Assembly (NCBI RefSeq): GCF_000153725.1
Contig: NZ_DS022276.1
Coordinates: 680,345-733,790 of the forward strand
Source of the DNA: Salipiger bermudensis HTCC2601
Lineage (GTDB): Bacteria; Pseudomonadota; Alphaproteobacteria; Rhodobacterales; Rhodobacteraceae
DNA: 53,446 bases
Direction of reading: 5' to 3'
The notes beneath the pieces were generated by a model. It made no database searches and had not been told where the DNA came from. It worked only from the letters and a program-made list of their open reading frames with translations. Numbering within the stretch: the first letter of the stretch is position 1; every line of letters begins with the position of its first letter. The position numbers and the translations under genes are program-made. Positions 8,526 to 17,343 of the stretch are shown in pieces.

Positions 8526-8658
8526 GTGACACCAAGGCGCGGGGCGTTCAAGCGCTGGTGTGACCGTTAACGTCGCGGAGGGTTGCGGGGGCGCGTGCAA
8601 GGGATGGCGCACCAGCCTTTCCCGCCTCGGCGAGACCGCATCGTTCGGGACGTCGCCG

Positions 8659-8791
8659 CGCCATCGCCAGCCCGCGGGGTGGCGAGCCGACCTCCGAACC
8701 TCTCGATTTATTGTACCCAGACCCGAAGGACCCAGACACGCCGCGCTTACGGCACCAAATCGCCAGCCCGTCGGGGCGGGCCGGCGATGGC
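8659..8791. repeat. long inverted repeat between amn and ilvE
   Basis: GCCATCGCCAGCCCG at 8660-8674 recurs inverted (with one mismatch) at 8777-8791, with about 100 bases between the arms. The whole 435-base gap between amn and ilvE otherwise shows only the amn leader hairpin and the ilvE terminator; I find no credible gene in it. Confidence 0.5.
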
Positions 8792-8865
8792 GCGACGGCC
8801 TGCGGCCTTGAGTCCGCGCGGTCGGGCCACAAGCCGTAGCTCAGGGGAAAGCCGTCGTGCCCCCC

Positions 8866-8904
8866 AAAAAACAAAACACCCCGCGGCCTCAGCCCCGGGG
8901 TGCC
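8866..8904 (-). terminator. intrinsic terminator of ilvE
   Basis: Minus-strand hairpin with arms CACCCCG / CGGGGTG, followed by TTTTGTTTTTT, about 30 bases past the ilvE stop. Confidence 0.8.
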
Positions 8905-8929
8905 CTGTCTCATCGAAGCGATGCCAGCC

Positions 8930-9799
8930 TTAGCTGCGCACCAGCGTTTCGTAGGTCTCGGCGATATCCAGCGTCAGCGCGCCGACCTCGAAGCTGTAGT
9001 CGCCGATCTGCCCCACCGGGGTGACCTCGGCGGCGGTGCCGGTGAGCCAGCACTGCTCAAAGCTCTCGAGCTCCTCGGGCATGATGTGGCGCTCGTGCAC
9101 GGTGATGCCCTTCTCCTTCAGCAGCCGGATCACCGTCTGCCGGGTCAGGCCGTTGAGGAAGCAGTCTGCCAGCGGGGTGTGCACCTCACCATCCTTCACG
9201 AAGAAGATGTTGGCGCCGGTCGCCTCGGCGACGTAGCCGCGATAGTCCATGAACAGCGCATCCGAGCAGCCCTTCGCCTCGGCGGCGTGCTTGGACATGG
9301 TGCAGATCATGTACAGGCCGGCGGCCTTGGCGTGCACCGGGATGGTCTCCGGCGAGGGCCGCTTCCACTTGGCGATGTCGAGCTTGGCGCCCTTGGTCTT
9401 GGCGTCACCATAGTAGTTGCCCCACTCCCACGCGGCCACGGCAAGCTGCACCGGGTTGCGCGACGAGGCGACACCCATGTCCGGGCCGGCACCACGCCAC
9501 GCCACTGCACGCACGTAGGCGTTGGTGAAGCCGTTGACCTTGAGCACCTCGTCCTTGATCGCGTCGATCTCGTCGGCGGTGTAGGGGATCTCGAAATCGA
9601 GCGACTGCGCCGAGGCGATCAGGCGCTCGGAATGCGCGTGGCCAAGGAAGATCTTGCCGTTATAGGCCCGCTCGCCCTCGAAGACCGAGCTCGCATAGTG
9701 CAGCGCGTGGGTCAGTACGTGCACCTTCGCATCCCGCCACTCCACCAGCTGCCCATCGAGCCAGATCTTTCCGTCGCGGTCGTCATACGCACCTTCCAT
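8930..9799 (-). CDS. ilvE: branched-chain amino-acid aminotransferase IlvE
   Basis: This fold-type IV PLP enzyme transfers amino groups between glutamate and the keto-acids of valine, leucine and isoleucine. It is 289 aa. The PLP lysine is expected at K158 (HAKAAGLYM), and the conserved EATGANIFF segment (192-200) binds the cofactor phosphate. I start at ATG 9799, eight bases after GGAG. An in-frame extension to 9859 is open but lacks a ribosome site and is not conserved in kind. The gene ends at its own terminator. It is divergent from the MarR/response-regulator pair. Confidence 0.92.
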   Translation of the reverse strand: MEGAYDDRDGKIWLDGQLVEWRDAKVHVLTHALHYASSVFEGERAYNGKIFLGHAHSERLIASAQSLDFEIPYTADEIDAIKDEVLKVNGFTNAYVRAVAWRGAGPDMGVASSRNPVQLAVAAWEWGNYYGDAKTKGAKLDIAKWKRPSPETIPVHAKAAGLYMICTMSKHAAEAKGCSDALFMDYRGYVAEATGANIFFVKDGEVHTPLADCFLNGLTRQTVIRLLKEKGITVHERHIMPEELESFEQCWLTGTAAEVTPVGQIGDYSFEVGALTLDIAETYETLVRS

Positions 9800-9959
9800 A
9801 GCGAGTCTCCTTCTCGGCGCCTTTTCATTTGTTGCGCAACTTACGTCCGATCCGGACACATAATTGCGGAAAAACTGCGACTCGCTACCAGTTTGCTATT
9901 GGAATGTCAACAAGGCTGACTTAAAGTGCCGCAAAAGACGCAAGACGGAGGGGGCAGCA

Positions 9960-10472
9960 ATGGCGGACGGTCCGGGCAGTCAGGGGCATGGCGGCGAGCT
10001 GCTGCTCTATCTCACCGACGAACAGCTGCGGCAGGGCATCGAGGCGATGTTCTTTGCGTATCGGGCCTTTACCGCCGATCCCGACCGCATCCTGCAGGGC
10101 CTGCATTACGGTCGCGCGCATCACCGCGCCATCCACTTCATCAACATCGCGCCCGGCACCACGGTCAACAATCTGCTGTCGATCCTCGGGGTCACCAAGC
10201 AATCGCTCAACCGCGTACTGCGCACCCTGATCGAGGACGGGCTGGTCGAGAGCAAGGTCGGCCGCGCCGACAAGCGCGAGCGTCACCTGCACCTGACCGA
10301 GGCCGGCGCCGCACTCGAGCACCAGCTTTCCGAGGCGCAGCGGGCGCGGATGCGCGCCGCCTACCGGCAGGCCGGGCCCGAGGCCGTGGCCGGTTTCCGC
10401 CGAGTGCTCGAGGCGATGATGGATCCCGAGATGCGCCGCCACTACTCCGGCCTGCGCGAGGCCCGCGGATGA
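9960..10472 (+). CDS. petP: MarR-family regulator, PetP-like
   Basis: A 170-aa winged-helix protein. The helix-turn-helix lies around NNLLSILGVTKQSLNRVLRT and the wing around GRADKRERHLHLT, as in MarR proteins. The start at 9960 is preceded by GGAGGGGG. Its stop overlaps the next start (ATGA), so it is coupled to an OmpR-type response regulator. The arrangement MarR + OmpR-type regulator matches PetP-PetR of Rhodobacter capsulatus, where the pair lies next to the cytochrome bc1 genes. The symbol rests on gene order and family only. There are no petABC genes in this window. Confidence 0.7.
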   Translation: MADGPGSQGHGGELLLYLTDEQLRQGIEAMFFAYRAFTADPDRILQGLHYGRAHHRAIHFINIAPGTTVNNLLSILGVTKQSLNRVLRTLIEDGLVESKVGRADKRERHLHLTEAGAALEHQLSEAQRARMRAAYRQAGPEAVAGFRRVLEAMMDPEMRRHYSGLREARG

Positions 10473-11170
10473 GCGATCCCGACGCCCACATCCTGATCGT
10501 CGACGACGACGAGCGCATCCGCGGCCTGCTGCAGAAGTTCTTGATGCGCAACGGCTTCCTCGTCAGCGCCGCGCGTGATGCCGCCCATGCGCGCCGCCTG
10601 CTCACCGGGCTCGAGTTCGACATGATCGTGCTCGACGTGATGATGCCCGGCGAGGACGGCATCTCGCTCACCGCGGCGATCCGCGAGACCTCGAGCACGC
10701 CGATCATGCTGCTCACCGCCCGCGGCGAGACCGAGGACCGCATCAAGGGGCTGGAAGCCGGCGCCGACGACTACCTCGCCAAACCCTTCGAGCCGAAGGA
10801 GCTCCTGCTGCGTATCAACGCCATCCTGCGGCGGATGCCCGAGACCCCCTCGGAGGAGACCGTGCCCAAGCTCATCGGCCTCGGCCCCATTCGCTACGAC
10901 ATCGAGCGGGGCGAGATGTGGAAGGGCGAGGAGCTGGTGCGCCTCACCGCCACCGAAAGCCAGCTGATGCGGATCTTCTCGGGCCGCCCCGGCGAGGCGC
11001 TGAGCCGGGCGCAGCTGGTCGAGGAACTCGGCCGCGACAAGGGCCAGGCGCAGGAGCGCGCGGTCGACGTGCAGATCACCCGCCTGCGCCGCAAGATCGA
11101 AACCGACCCCAAGCAGCCGCGCTACCTGCAGACCGTGCGCGGCGCGGGCTACATGCTGGCGCCCGACTGA
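10469..11170 (+). CDS. petR: OmpR/PhoB-type response regulator, PetR-like
   Basis: A 233-aa two-domain regulator. The receiver has the acidic pocket VDDDE (11-15), the phospho-acceptor D56 in VLDVMMPG and the KPFEP lysine. The C-terminal winged-helix domain ends with RRKIETDP...RTVRG/VRGAGYML, the standard OmpR pattern. No histidine kinase gene lies nearby, so it is either an orphan or served by a kinase elsewhere. It is translationally coupled to the MarR gene (4-base overlap). In R. capsulatus PetR is reported to matter for both respiration and photosynthesis; whether that holds here is inference. Confidence 0.78.
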   Translation: MSDPDAHILIVDDDERIRGLLQKFLMRNGFLVSAARDAAHARRLLTGLEFDMIVLDVMMPGEDGISLTAAIRETSSTPIMLLTARGETEDRIKGLEAGADDYLAKPFEPKELLLRINAILRRMPETPSEETVPKLIGLGPIRYDIERGEMWKGEELVRLTATESQLMRIFSGRPGEALSRAQLVEELGRDKGQAQERAVDVQITRLRRKIETDPKQPRYLQTVRGAGYMLAPD

Positions 11171-11254
11171 CCGTCGGCCACCGCTGAAATTCGCACCTTG
11201 TCCCTGCCGGCCAATCGCGGTCTGGTGGCCCCGACCGATGAGGGAGGATCCGTC

Positions 11255-12181
11255 ATGACCACGGCACTGATCACCCATGCCGACTGCCTCGAGCATGTCA
11301 CCCCCGAGGGCCACCCCGAGCAGGTGGCGCGGCTCGAGCACGTGCTGCACGCGCTGGCCCCGCTCGACCTGCTGCGCCTGAGCGCCCCGCCGGCGAGCGA
11401 CGAGGATCTCGCGCGGGTGCATCCGGCAGCCTACATCGCGCGCATTGCGGGCGCCGAACCCACCGAGGGCGAGATCGCGCTCGACGGCGACACCTGGATG
11501 TCGCCGGGCTCGATGATGGCGGCGCGCCGTGGCGCCGGGGCCGCGATGCGCGCCGTGGACGCGGTGATGTCGCGTGAGGCCCGCAACGTCTTCTGCGCCA
11601 CCCGCCCGCCGGGCCACCATGCCGAGCGCGAAACCCCGATGGGCTTCTGCCTGTTCGGCAACGCCGCGCTGGCGGCGAAACACGCGCTCGATCACCACGG
11701 GCTCGAGCGCGTCGCGGTGGTGGATTTCGACGTGCATCACGGCAACGGCACCCAGGACCTGCTGTGGGACGAGCCGCGCGCGCTGTTCATCTCGTCGCAG
11801 CAATATCCGCTATGGCCCGGCACCGGTGCGGCGACCGAGCGCGGCGGTCACGACAACGTGCTGAACCTGCCGCTCGCCCCCGGCAGCGGCGGCACCGAAA
11901 TGTATCGCGCCTATACCGAGCAGGCCCTGCCCCGGCTGCGCGAATTCCGCCCCGACCTGATCGTGATCTCTGCCGGGTTCGACGCCCACCACGAAGACCC
12001 GCTGGCACAACTGAACTGGAAGGATCAGGATTTCGCCTGGCTCACCCGCGAGCTCTGCCGCATCGCCACGGATCAATGCGAGGGGCGGGTGGTCTCGGTG
12101 CTGGAAGGCGGCTATGATCTCGCCGCGCTGGCCGGCTCGGCCCGCGCCCATGTGGAAGAACTGATCGAGGCAGGAAAATGA
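11255..12181 (+). CDS. histone-deacetylase-family amidohydrolase (acetylpolyamine deacetylase-like)
   Basis: A zinc amidohydrolase of the arginase/deacetylase fold, 308 aa. Tandem histidines RPPGHHAE (121-122), the metal ligands D159 and H161 in DFDVHHGNGT, D243 in SAGFDAHHEDP and the GGYD near the C-terminus are all present, so it should be active. Bacterial members act on acetylpolyamines or other acylated amines; the substrate here is unknown. I start at ATG 11255 after AGGGAGGA. Its stop overlaps the xseB start by four bases, making it the first gene of the xseB-ispA-dxs string, an order also known in Rhodobacter. Confidence 0.87.
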   Translation: MTTALITHADCLEHVTPEGHPEQVARLEHVLHALAPLDLLRLSAPPASDEDLARVHPAAYIARIAGAEPTEGEIALDGDTWMSPGSMMAARRGAGAAMRAVDAVMSREARNVFCATRPPGHHAERETPMGFCLFGNAALAAKHALDHHGLERVAVVDFDVHHGNGTQDLLWDEPRALFISSQQYPLWPGTGAATERGGHDNVLNLPLAPGSGGTEMYRAYTEQALPRLREFRPDLIVISAGFDAHHEDPLAQLNWKDQDFAWLTRELCRIATDQCEGRVVSVLEGGYDLAALAGSARAHVEELIEAGK

Positions 12182-12420
12182 GCGACACGCCCGTCGAGGA
12201 GATGACATTCGAACAGGCCATGGCCGAGCTCGAGCAGGTGGTGGGCCAGCTGGAACGCGGCGAAGTGCCGCTGGAGCAGTCGATCGCGCTCTACGAACGC
12301 GGTGCCAAGCTCAAGGCGCGCTGCGAGACCAAGCTCAAGGAGGCCGAGGAAAAGGTCGCCCAGATCACCCTCGATGCCGAGGGCCAGCCCGCCGGGCTGA
12401 AGGCCGCCGAAGGCCTCTGA
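12178..12420 (+). CDS. xseB: exodeoxyribonuclease VII small subunit
   Basis: An 80-aa acidic coiled-coil subunit of exonuclease VII, which degrades single-stranded DNA in both directions. The core TFEQAMAELEQVVGQLERGE and the following SIALYERG...L..RCE are diagnostic of XseB. Its start is inside the stop of the preceding gene and its stop is six bases before ispA, a tight operon. The large subunit XseA is not encoded in this window. Linkage of xseB to ispA and dxs is common in proteobacteria. Confidence 0.92.
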   Translation: MSDTPVEEMTFEQAMAELEQVVGQLERGEVPLEQSIALYERGAKLKARCETKLKEAEEKVAQITLDAEGQPAGLKAAEGL

Positions 12421-12426
12421 CCCCCG

Positions 12427-13296
12427 ATGTTCCGCGACAGCCTGGAGGCCGGCGCCCGCGCCGTCGCCGCCCATTTCGATCATGTCCTGAGCGATGCCGC
12501 CGACCTGCCGGTGCTGCACGCGATGCGCTATGCCACCACCGGTGGCAAGGGGCTGCGCGGCTGGCTGGTGCTGGAGGGCGCGCGGCTGCACGACGTGGCG
12601 CCCGAGCGCGCGCTCTGGCCGGCCTGCGCCATCGAGGCGATCCACGCTTACAGCCTCGTGCATGACGACCTGCCCTGCATGGACGATGACGATCTGCGCC
12701 GCGGCCTGCCCACGGTGCACCGCAAGTGGGACGAGGCCACCGCCGTGCTTGCGGGCGACGCCCTGCAAGCGCTGGGCTTCGAGATGGTCGCGGACCCGCG
12801 CTGCCACCCCGACCCGCTGGTTCGCGCCGACCTGACCCTGAGCCTCGCCCGCGCCGCCGGCGCGCGCGGCATGGTGCTGGGACAGGCGCTCGACATGGCG
12901 GCCGAGCGCGCCGACGCCCCGCTCGATCTGCAGCAGATCACCGCGCTTCAGGCCGGCAAGACCGGCGCGCTCATCGCGTGGTCCGCCGAGGCCGGCGCGC
13001 GGTTGGCGCATGCCGATCTCGCGCCGCTCACCGCCTATGCCGAGCGCCTCGGCCTAGCTTTCCAGATCGCCGATGACATCCTCGATGTCGAGGGCGACGC
13101 CGAAACCGTCGGCAAGGCGGTGGGCAAGGATGCCGGGCGCGGCAAGGCCACCTTCGTGTCGCTGCTCGGGCTCGAGGGCGCCAAGGCGCGCGCCACGTCA
13201 CTTGTGACCGAGGCCTGCGACGCGCTATCTCCCTATGGTCACCGGGCCGATGCCTTGCGGGAAGCCGCCCGGTTCGTTATCTCCCGCCGGAACTGA
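12427..13296 (+). CDS. ispA: farnesyl diphosphate synthase (polyprenyl synthetase)
   Basis: A cytoplasmic short-chain prenyltransferase that condenses isopentenyl diphosphate with dimethylallyl and geranyl diphosphate. It is 289 aa, a normal length. The first aspartate-rich motif is DDLPCMDDDD (80-89) and the second is DDILD (216-220). GGKGLRGWL near residue 39 is the usual substrate-binding start. It lies between xseB and dxs (15 bases upstream of the dxs ATG), so precursor supply and chain elongation are transcribed together, feeding quinones, undecaprenyl phosphate and possibly carotenoids. Confidence 0.92.
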   Translation: MFRDSLEAGARAVAAHFDHVLSDAADLPVLHAMRYATTGGKGLRGWLVLEGARLHDVAPERALWPACAIEAIHAYSLVHDDLPCMDDDDLRRGLPTVHRKWDEATAVLAGDALQALGFEMVADPRCHPDPLVRADLTLSLARAAGARGMVLGQALDMAAERADAPLDLQQITALQAGKTGALIAWSAEAGARLAHADLAPLTAYAERLGLAFQIADDILDVEGDAETVGKAVGKDAGRGKATFVSLLGLEGAKARATSLVTEACDALSPYGHRADALREAARFVISRRN

Positions 13297-13311
13297 GTGT
13301 CGAGGGACAGC

Positions 13312-15237
13312 ATGTCTGACAGCCCCCAAACGCCGCTTCTCGACCGGGTGAGCTCGCCCGCCGATCTCAAGCGCTTCTCTGATGCCGAGCTCGAGCAGGT
13401 CGCCCACGAGCTGCGCGACGAGACCATCGCCGCGGTCTCCGAGACCGGCGGCCATCTCGGCGCGGGCCTTGGCGTGATCGAGCTCACCGTGGCGCTGCAC
13501 GCGGTGTTCGACACGCCGCGCGACAAGGTGATCTGGGACGTCTCGCACCAGGCCTACCCGCACAAGATCCTGACCGGACGCCGCGACCGCATCCGCACCC
13601 TGCGCAAGAAGGGCGGGCTCTCGGGCTTCACCAAGCGCTCCGAGTCGCCTTACGATCCTTTCGGCGCCGGCCACAGCTCGACCTCGATCTCCGCCGCGCT
13701 GGGCTTTGCCGTGGCGCGCGATCTCGGCGGCGTCTGCGACACCGGCGCGGGCGATGCCATCGCGGTGATCGGCGACGGCGCGATGAGCGCGGGCATGGCC
13801 TATGAGGCGATGAACAATGCCGGCCACCTCGGCAAGCGGCTGATCGTGATCCTCAATGACAACGAGATGTCCATCGCGCCGCCCACCGGGGCGATGTCGT
13901 CCTACCTGTCGCGGCTCTATGCCGAGGAACCGTTTCAGGACCTCAAGGCCGCCGCCAAGGGCGCGGTCTCGCTGCTGCCGCCGCCATTCCGCGAGGGTGC
14001 CAAGCGCGCCAAGGAGATGCTCAAGGGCATGACCGTGGGCGGCACGCTGTTCGAAGAGTTGGGCTTCGATTATCTTGGCCCGCTCGACGGCCACGACCTG
14101 CACCAGCTGCTTCCGGTGCTGCGCATGGTGCGCGCCCGCGCGAACAAGCCGATCCTGCTGCACGTGCTGACCAAGAAGGGCAAGGGCTACGGCCCGGCTG
14201 AGGAGTCCGCCGACCGCGGCCACGCCCGAGCGAAGTTCGACGTCGCCACCGGCGAGCAGAAGAAGGCGCCCTCCAACGCGCCGGCCTATACCAAGGTCTT
14301 CGCCAAGGAGCTGACCCGGCTGGCCGCCGAGGACAGCCGCATCTGCGCGGTGACCGCCGCCATGCCCGACGGCACCGGGCTCGACCTGATGGCCGAGCGC
14401 TACCCCTCGCGGGTCTTCGACGTGGGCATCGCCGAGCAGCACGGCGTGACCTTCGCCGCCGGTCTCGCGGCGGGCGGGATGAAGCCGTTCTGCGCCATGT
14501 ACTCGACCTTCCTGCAGCGCGGCTACGATCAGGTGGTGCATGACGTGGCGATCCAGCGCCTGCCGGTGCGCTTCGCCATCGACCGCGCCGGGCTCGTTGG
14601 TGCGGACGGCGCCACCCATGCCGGCGCCTACGACATCGCCTTCATGGCCAACCTGCCGGGCATGGTGGTGATGGCCGCCGCCGACGAGGCCGAACTCAAG
14701 CACATGGTGGCCACCGCCGCCGCGCATGACGAGGGCCCGATCGCCTTCCGCTACCCGCGCGGCGAGGGCGAGGGGGTCGAGATGCCGGAAGCTGGCGAGA
14801 TCCTCGAGATCGGCCGCGGCCGCATCGTCTCGGAGGGCAAACGCGTGGCACTCCTGAGCTTCGGCACCCGGCTCGGCGAGGTCCGCAAGGCTTGCGAGAA
14901 GCTCTCGGCCCGGGGCATCACGCCCACCGTCGCCGATGCCCGCTTCGCCAAGCCGCTGGACCGCGACCTGACCCTGCGGCTCGCGGCGGAGCACGAGGCG
15001 CTGATCACCATCGAGGAAGGCTCGGTCGGCGGCTTCGGCAGCCACGTGGCACAGCTGCTCTCCGACGAGGGCGTGTTCGACCACGGGCTGAAGTTCCGCT
15101 CCATGGTGCTGCCCGACACGTTCATCGACCATGCCAGCCCCGACGACATGTACGAGAGCGCCGGCCTCGACGCGCGCCATATTGAGGAGAAGGTCCTCAC
15201 CACCCTCGGCGTCGACCTCCTGAGCCGCAAGGCCTGA
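13312..15237 (+). CDS. dxs: 1-deoxy-D-xylulose-5-phosphate synthase
   Basis: A thiamine-diphosphate enzyme joining pyruvate and glyceraldehyde 3-phosphate, the entry step of the MEP isoprenoid pathway. It is 641 aa, full length. The N-terminal ThDP domain has [15 protein letters not shown] (76-90) and the GDG...NN cofactor motif (154-168). The transketolase-like middle domain has [13 protein letters not shown] and the C-terminal domain ends normally. An upstream in-frame GTG (13297) touches the ispA stop, but ATG 13312 has the CGAGGGA ribosome site. It is followed by the first copy of the modular hairpin repeat, which may end the operon. Confidence 0.94.
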   Translation: MSDSPQTPLLDRVSSPADLKRFSDAELEQVAHELRDETIAAVSETGGHLGAGLGVIELTVALHAVFDTPRDKVIWDVSHQAYPHKILTGRRDRIRTLRKKGGLSGFTKRSESPYDPFGAGHSSTSISAALGFAVARDLGGVCDTGAGDAIAVIGDGAMSAGMAYEAMNNAGHLGKRLIVILNDNEMSIAPPTGAMSSYLSRLYAEEPFQDLKAAAKGAVSLLPPPFREGAKRAKEMLKGMTVGGTLFEELGFDYLGPLDGHDLHQLLPVLRMVRARANKPILLHVLTKKGKGYGPAEESADRGHARAKFDVATGEQKKAPSNAPAYTKVFAKELTRLAAEDSRICAVTAAMPDGTGLDLMAERYPSRVFDVGIAEQHGVTFAAGLAAGGMKPFCAMYSTFLQRGYDQVVHDVAIQRLPVRFAIDRAGLVGADGATHAGAYDIAFMANLPGMVVMAAADEAELKHMVATAAAHDEGPIAFRYPRGEGEGVEMPEAGEILEIGRGRIVSEGKRVALLSFGTRLGEVRKACEKLSARGITPTVADARFAKPLDRDLTLRLAAEHEALITIEEGSVGGFGSHVAQLLSDEGVFDHGLKFRSMVLPDTFIDHASPDDMYESAGLDARHIEEKVLTTLGVDLLSRKA

Positions 15238-15300
15238 CGCAAGACCCATCCGGCGCAACAGCGCTCGCGCCCGGCCTCGGCACAGGTGTCAGCGTAGGAC

Positions 15301-15421
15301 GCCTCCGGCGGGAGTATTTTTGACGAAGAGAAGCCAGGGGCACAGCGCTCCTGGCTTCTTTGGTTTTAAAATACCTCGGGGGTGAATTGGCGCACAGCGC
15401 CAAGAGGGGGCAGCGCCCCCT
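15301..15421 (+). repeat. modular intergenic hairpin repeat, copy 1
   Basis: Module A (15301-15385) begins CCTCCGGCGGGAGTATTTTTGACG and folds into a long stem: GGAGTATTTTT...GAAGCCAGG pairs with CCTGGCTTC...AAAATACCTC. The inner hairpin is followed by TTTGGTTTT, as in an intrinsic terminator. Module B (15387-15421) is a perfect variable hairpin TTGGCGC-ACA-GCGCCAA, then the invariant hairpin GGGGGC-AGC-GCCCCC. It starts 63 bases past the dxs stop. The remaining ~150 bases up to 15573 show nothing I can name. Confidence 0.85.
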
Positions 15422-15573
15422 GCCCCCTTCGAACGTGCGCAGGGTCCTCTCCGAAACCGCGTTTCTTAGGTTCGAAGCTTCGTCGGTCGCCGCTGCAATT
15501 AACGGCTAGGCAGTGCCCCCTGCCTTCGCACGCGAGAGCCACCAGACAGGCGCGGGTCAGACGCGGGGCACCA

Positions 15574-16074
15574 TCATCCCGCCAGCGCCGCGGGCACGAT
15601 GAGCCGCGTCCCCGGCACCGCAAGCACGGCGATCTCACGAATATGCTCGCGGCGAAAGGCGAGGCAGCCCTCGGTCGGGTAGCCCGGACGCCGCCACTGG
15701 TGCAGGAAGATCGCCGAGCCGCGCCCCGCCTGCGCATCGGGCCAGTTCCAGTCCGTGGTCAGCACGATGTCGTAGAGCGGATCGGCCCGCCGCATGCGTT
15801 CGTGGCTGAGCCGGTAGGGCGCCCGCACCAGCGTGTTGTAGGCGGCATCGCCCGACGCATCAGACCACAGATCGCCCGGAAGGATCGGCCGCGACCACGG
15901 CGCCGGCGCCGCCACACGGTCCGGCCGATGAAAGCACAGGGCGATGCGGTGGTCCCCCACCGGCGTCGCGCCATCCCCCTCGCGCTTGTCGGCGCGGATC
16001 CCCCCCTTGCCGACCGAGCAGGGCCAGAGCCGCCCCGCAAAGCGCAGCCCCATCGGCGTGAGAACCATCTCCAT
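15574..16074 (-). CDS. L,D-transpeptidase (YkuD family)
   Basis: A 166-aa enzyme with the YkuD catalytic pattern: histidine H125 in FLHQW, then the TEGCLAF motif with nucleophile C137. Family members cross-link peptidoglycan through meso-diaminopimelate or attach lipoproteins, and are made as exported proteins. Here no signal peptide is obvious: the N-terminus reads MEMVLTPMGLRFAGRLWPCSVG directly into the domain (the DKREGDGATPVG substrate-side motif starts at residue 29). So it may be a YafK/ErfK-like short form, act in the cytoplasm, or use another export route. The gene is convergent with dxs and 18 bases downstream of ribA. Confidence 0.8.
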   Translation of the reverse strand: MEMVLTPMGLRFAGRLWPCSVGKGGIRADKREGDGATPVGDHRIALCFHRPDRVAAPAPWSRPILPGDLWSDASGDAAYNTLVRAPYRLSHERMRRADPLYDIVLTTDWNWPDAQAGRGSAIFLHQWRRPGYPTEGCLAFRREHIREIAVLAVPGTRLIVPAALAG

Positions 16075-16092
16075 GCGATCCCTCCTCCGGGC

Positions 16093-17187
16093 CTAGAGCA
16101 GGTGGCCCGACTTGGCCGCCTTCGTGGCGAGGTAATGGGCGTTGAACGCGGTCTTGCCGACCTTCAGCGGCACCCGCTCCGCGACAGCGATGCCGCTGCG
16201 CTCCATCATCGCCAGCTTGTTGGGGTTGTTGGTCAGCAGACGCACCGAGCCGAAGCCCATCCGGCGCAGGATCTCGGCGCCGAGGCGGAAATCGCGCTCG
16301 TCATCCTCGAAGCCCAGACGGTGATTGGCCTGCACCGTATCAAAGCCCTGATCCTGCAGCGCGTAGGCGCGCATCTTGTTGGCGAGCCCGATGCCGCGGC
16401 CCTCCTGATTGAGGTAGAGCAGCACCCCGTGCCCCTCCTCGCCCATCTTCGAGAGCGCCGCGTGCAGCTGCGGGCCGCAATCGCATTTCAGCGAACCCAG
16501 CACGTCGCCGGTGAAACAGGCCGAGTGCAGCCGCGCCAGCACCGGCGCGTCGCGGTCGGGGCGACCGACCTCGATGGCGTAATGCTCCTCCGAGCCGTCC
16601 TGCGGGCGGTAGATATGCAGCCGCGCGGTCTCGGCGGTCTCCAGCGGCACCCGCGCCGAGACCACGTGATCGAGGTTCGACAGCAGCAGCATCGACGGCG
16701 CCGCCGCCACCCCGTCCACCAGCGTCAGGTTCTCGCGCAGCGCCACGCCCTGCGGCGCCTCGAGTTCGAGCACCAGCGCCGCCGGCAGCAGCCGCGCCGA
16801 TTTCGCCAGCGTGATCGCCAGCCGGTGCAGCGCAACGTCGCCACCGCGCCGCTCCTGCAAAGGCCCCTTCATCGGCATGGCCAGATCGTCGGCCGGGTCG
16901 GCAATGCTGCGCACCCAGTCGAGCCCCGCATCCCCGGGCAACGCCACCCGCGCCAGATCGCCATCGTAGACCCGCGCCTTCAGCGTCGCGGCCCGGCGCG
17001 CCGTCAGCACCAGGTCAAGCTCTCCGCCGGCCTCGCGGACCAGCGCCAGCCGCTCGGCCGAGACCGTCTCAGCAGCCAGCAGCAGCAGCCCTCTGCCGCC
17101 GGCGCCCGACAACACCACCGGCACCCCCATGCGCAGGTCGGCGCGGGCGCGGGCGAGGATCTCCATCAGGTTGGGTGCAAGCGGCAT
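16093..17187 (-). CDS. ribA: GTP cyclohydrolase II (riboflavin biosynthesis)
   Basis: Converts GTP to 2,5-diamino-6-ribosylamino-pyrimidinone phosphate, formate and pyrophosphate, the first step to riboflavin. The C-terminal ~200 residues are a complete RibA domain: zinc cysteines C224, C235 and C237 (HSACFTGD...KCDCG) and the GTP-binding segment NQEGRGIGLANK. The N-terminal ~165 residues are an extra domain without clear catalytic motifs, a common arrangement in Rhodobacterales (364 aa in total). I start at the ATG at 17187; the frame stays open further upstream, but those codons run into the promoter of the divergent regulator. The ldt gene follows on the same strand. Confidence 0.88.
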   Translation of the reverse strand: MPLAPNLMEILARARADLRMGVPVVLSGAGGRGLLLLAAETVSAERLALVREAGGELDLVLTARRAATLKARVYDGDLARVALPGDAGLDWVRSIADPADDLAMPMKGPLQERRGGDVALHRLAITLAKSARLLPAALVLELEAPQGVALRENLTLVDGVAAAPSMLLLSNLDHVVSARVPLETAETARLHIYRPQDGSEEHYAIEVGRPDRDAPVLARLHSACFTGDVLGSLKCDCGPQLHAALSKMGEEGHGVLLYLNQEGRGIGLANKMRAYALQDQGFDTVQANHRLGFEDDERDFRLGAEILRRMGFGSVRLLTNNPNKLAMMERSGIAVAERVPLKVGKTAFNAHYLATKAAKSGHLL

Positions 17188-17343
17188 GGGGCGGCCTTCC
17201 GGGACAGCGGCGCTGTAACAAACCAGCATCGAACTTGTAACAAAAGCCCTCCTGCAACACGAGGGCGTGAGACTGGTGCAGCAAAACTTGCCCGCACGCA
17301 ACGGTGTTTCCATGTGAGGGGAAACGTGAATGGAGACAGACAC

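Noticed and set aside
8500-8900. tRNA-like phrase GCCGTAGCTCAGGGG near 8832
   Set aside because: Only the D-arm-like stretch is present. No anticodon arm, T-arm or acceptor pairing follows.
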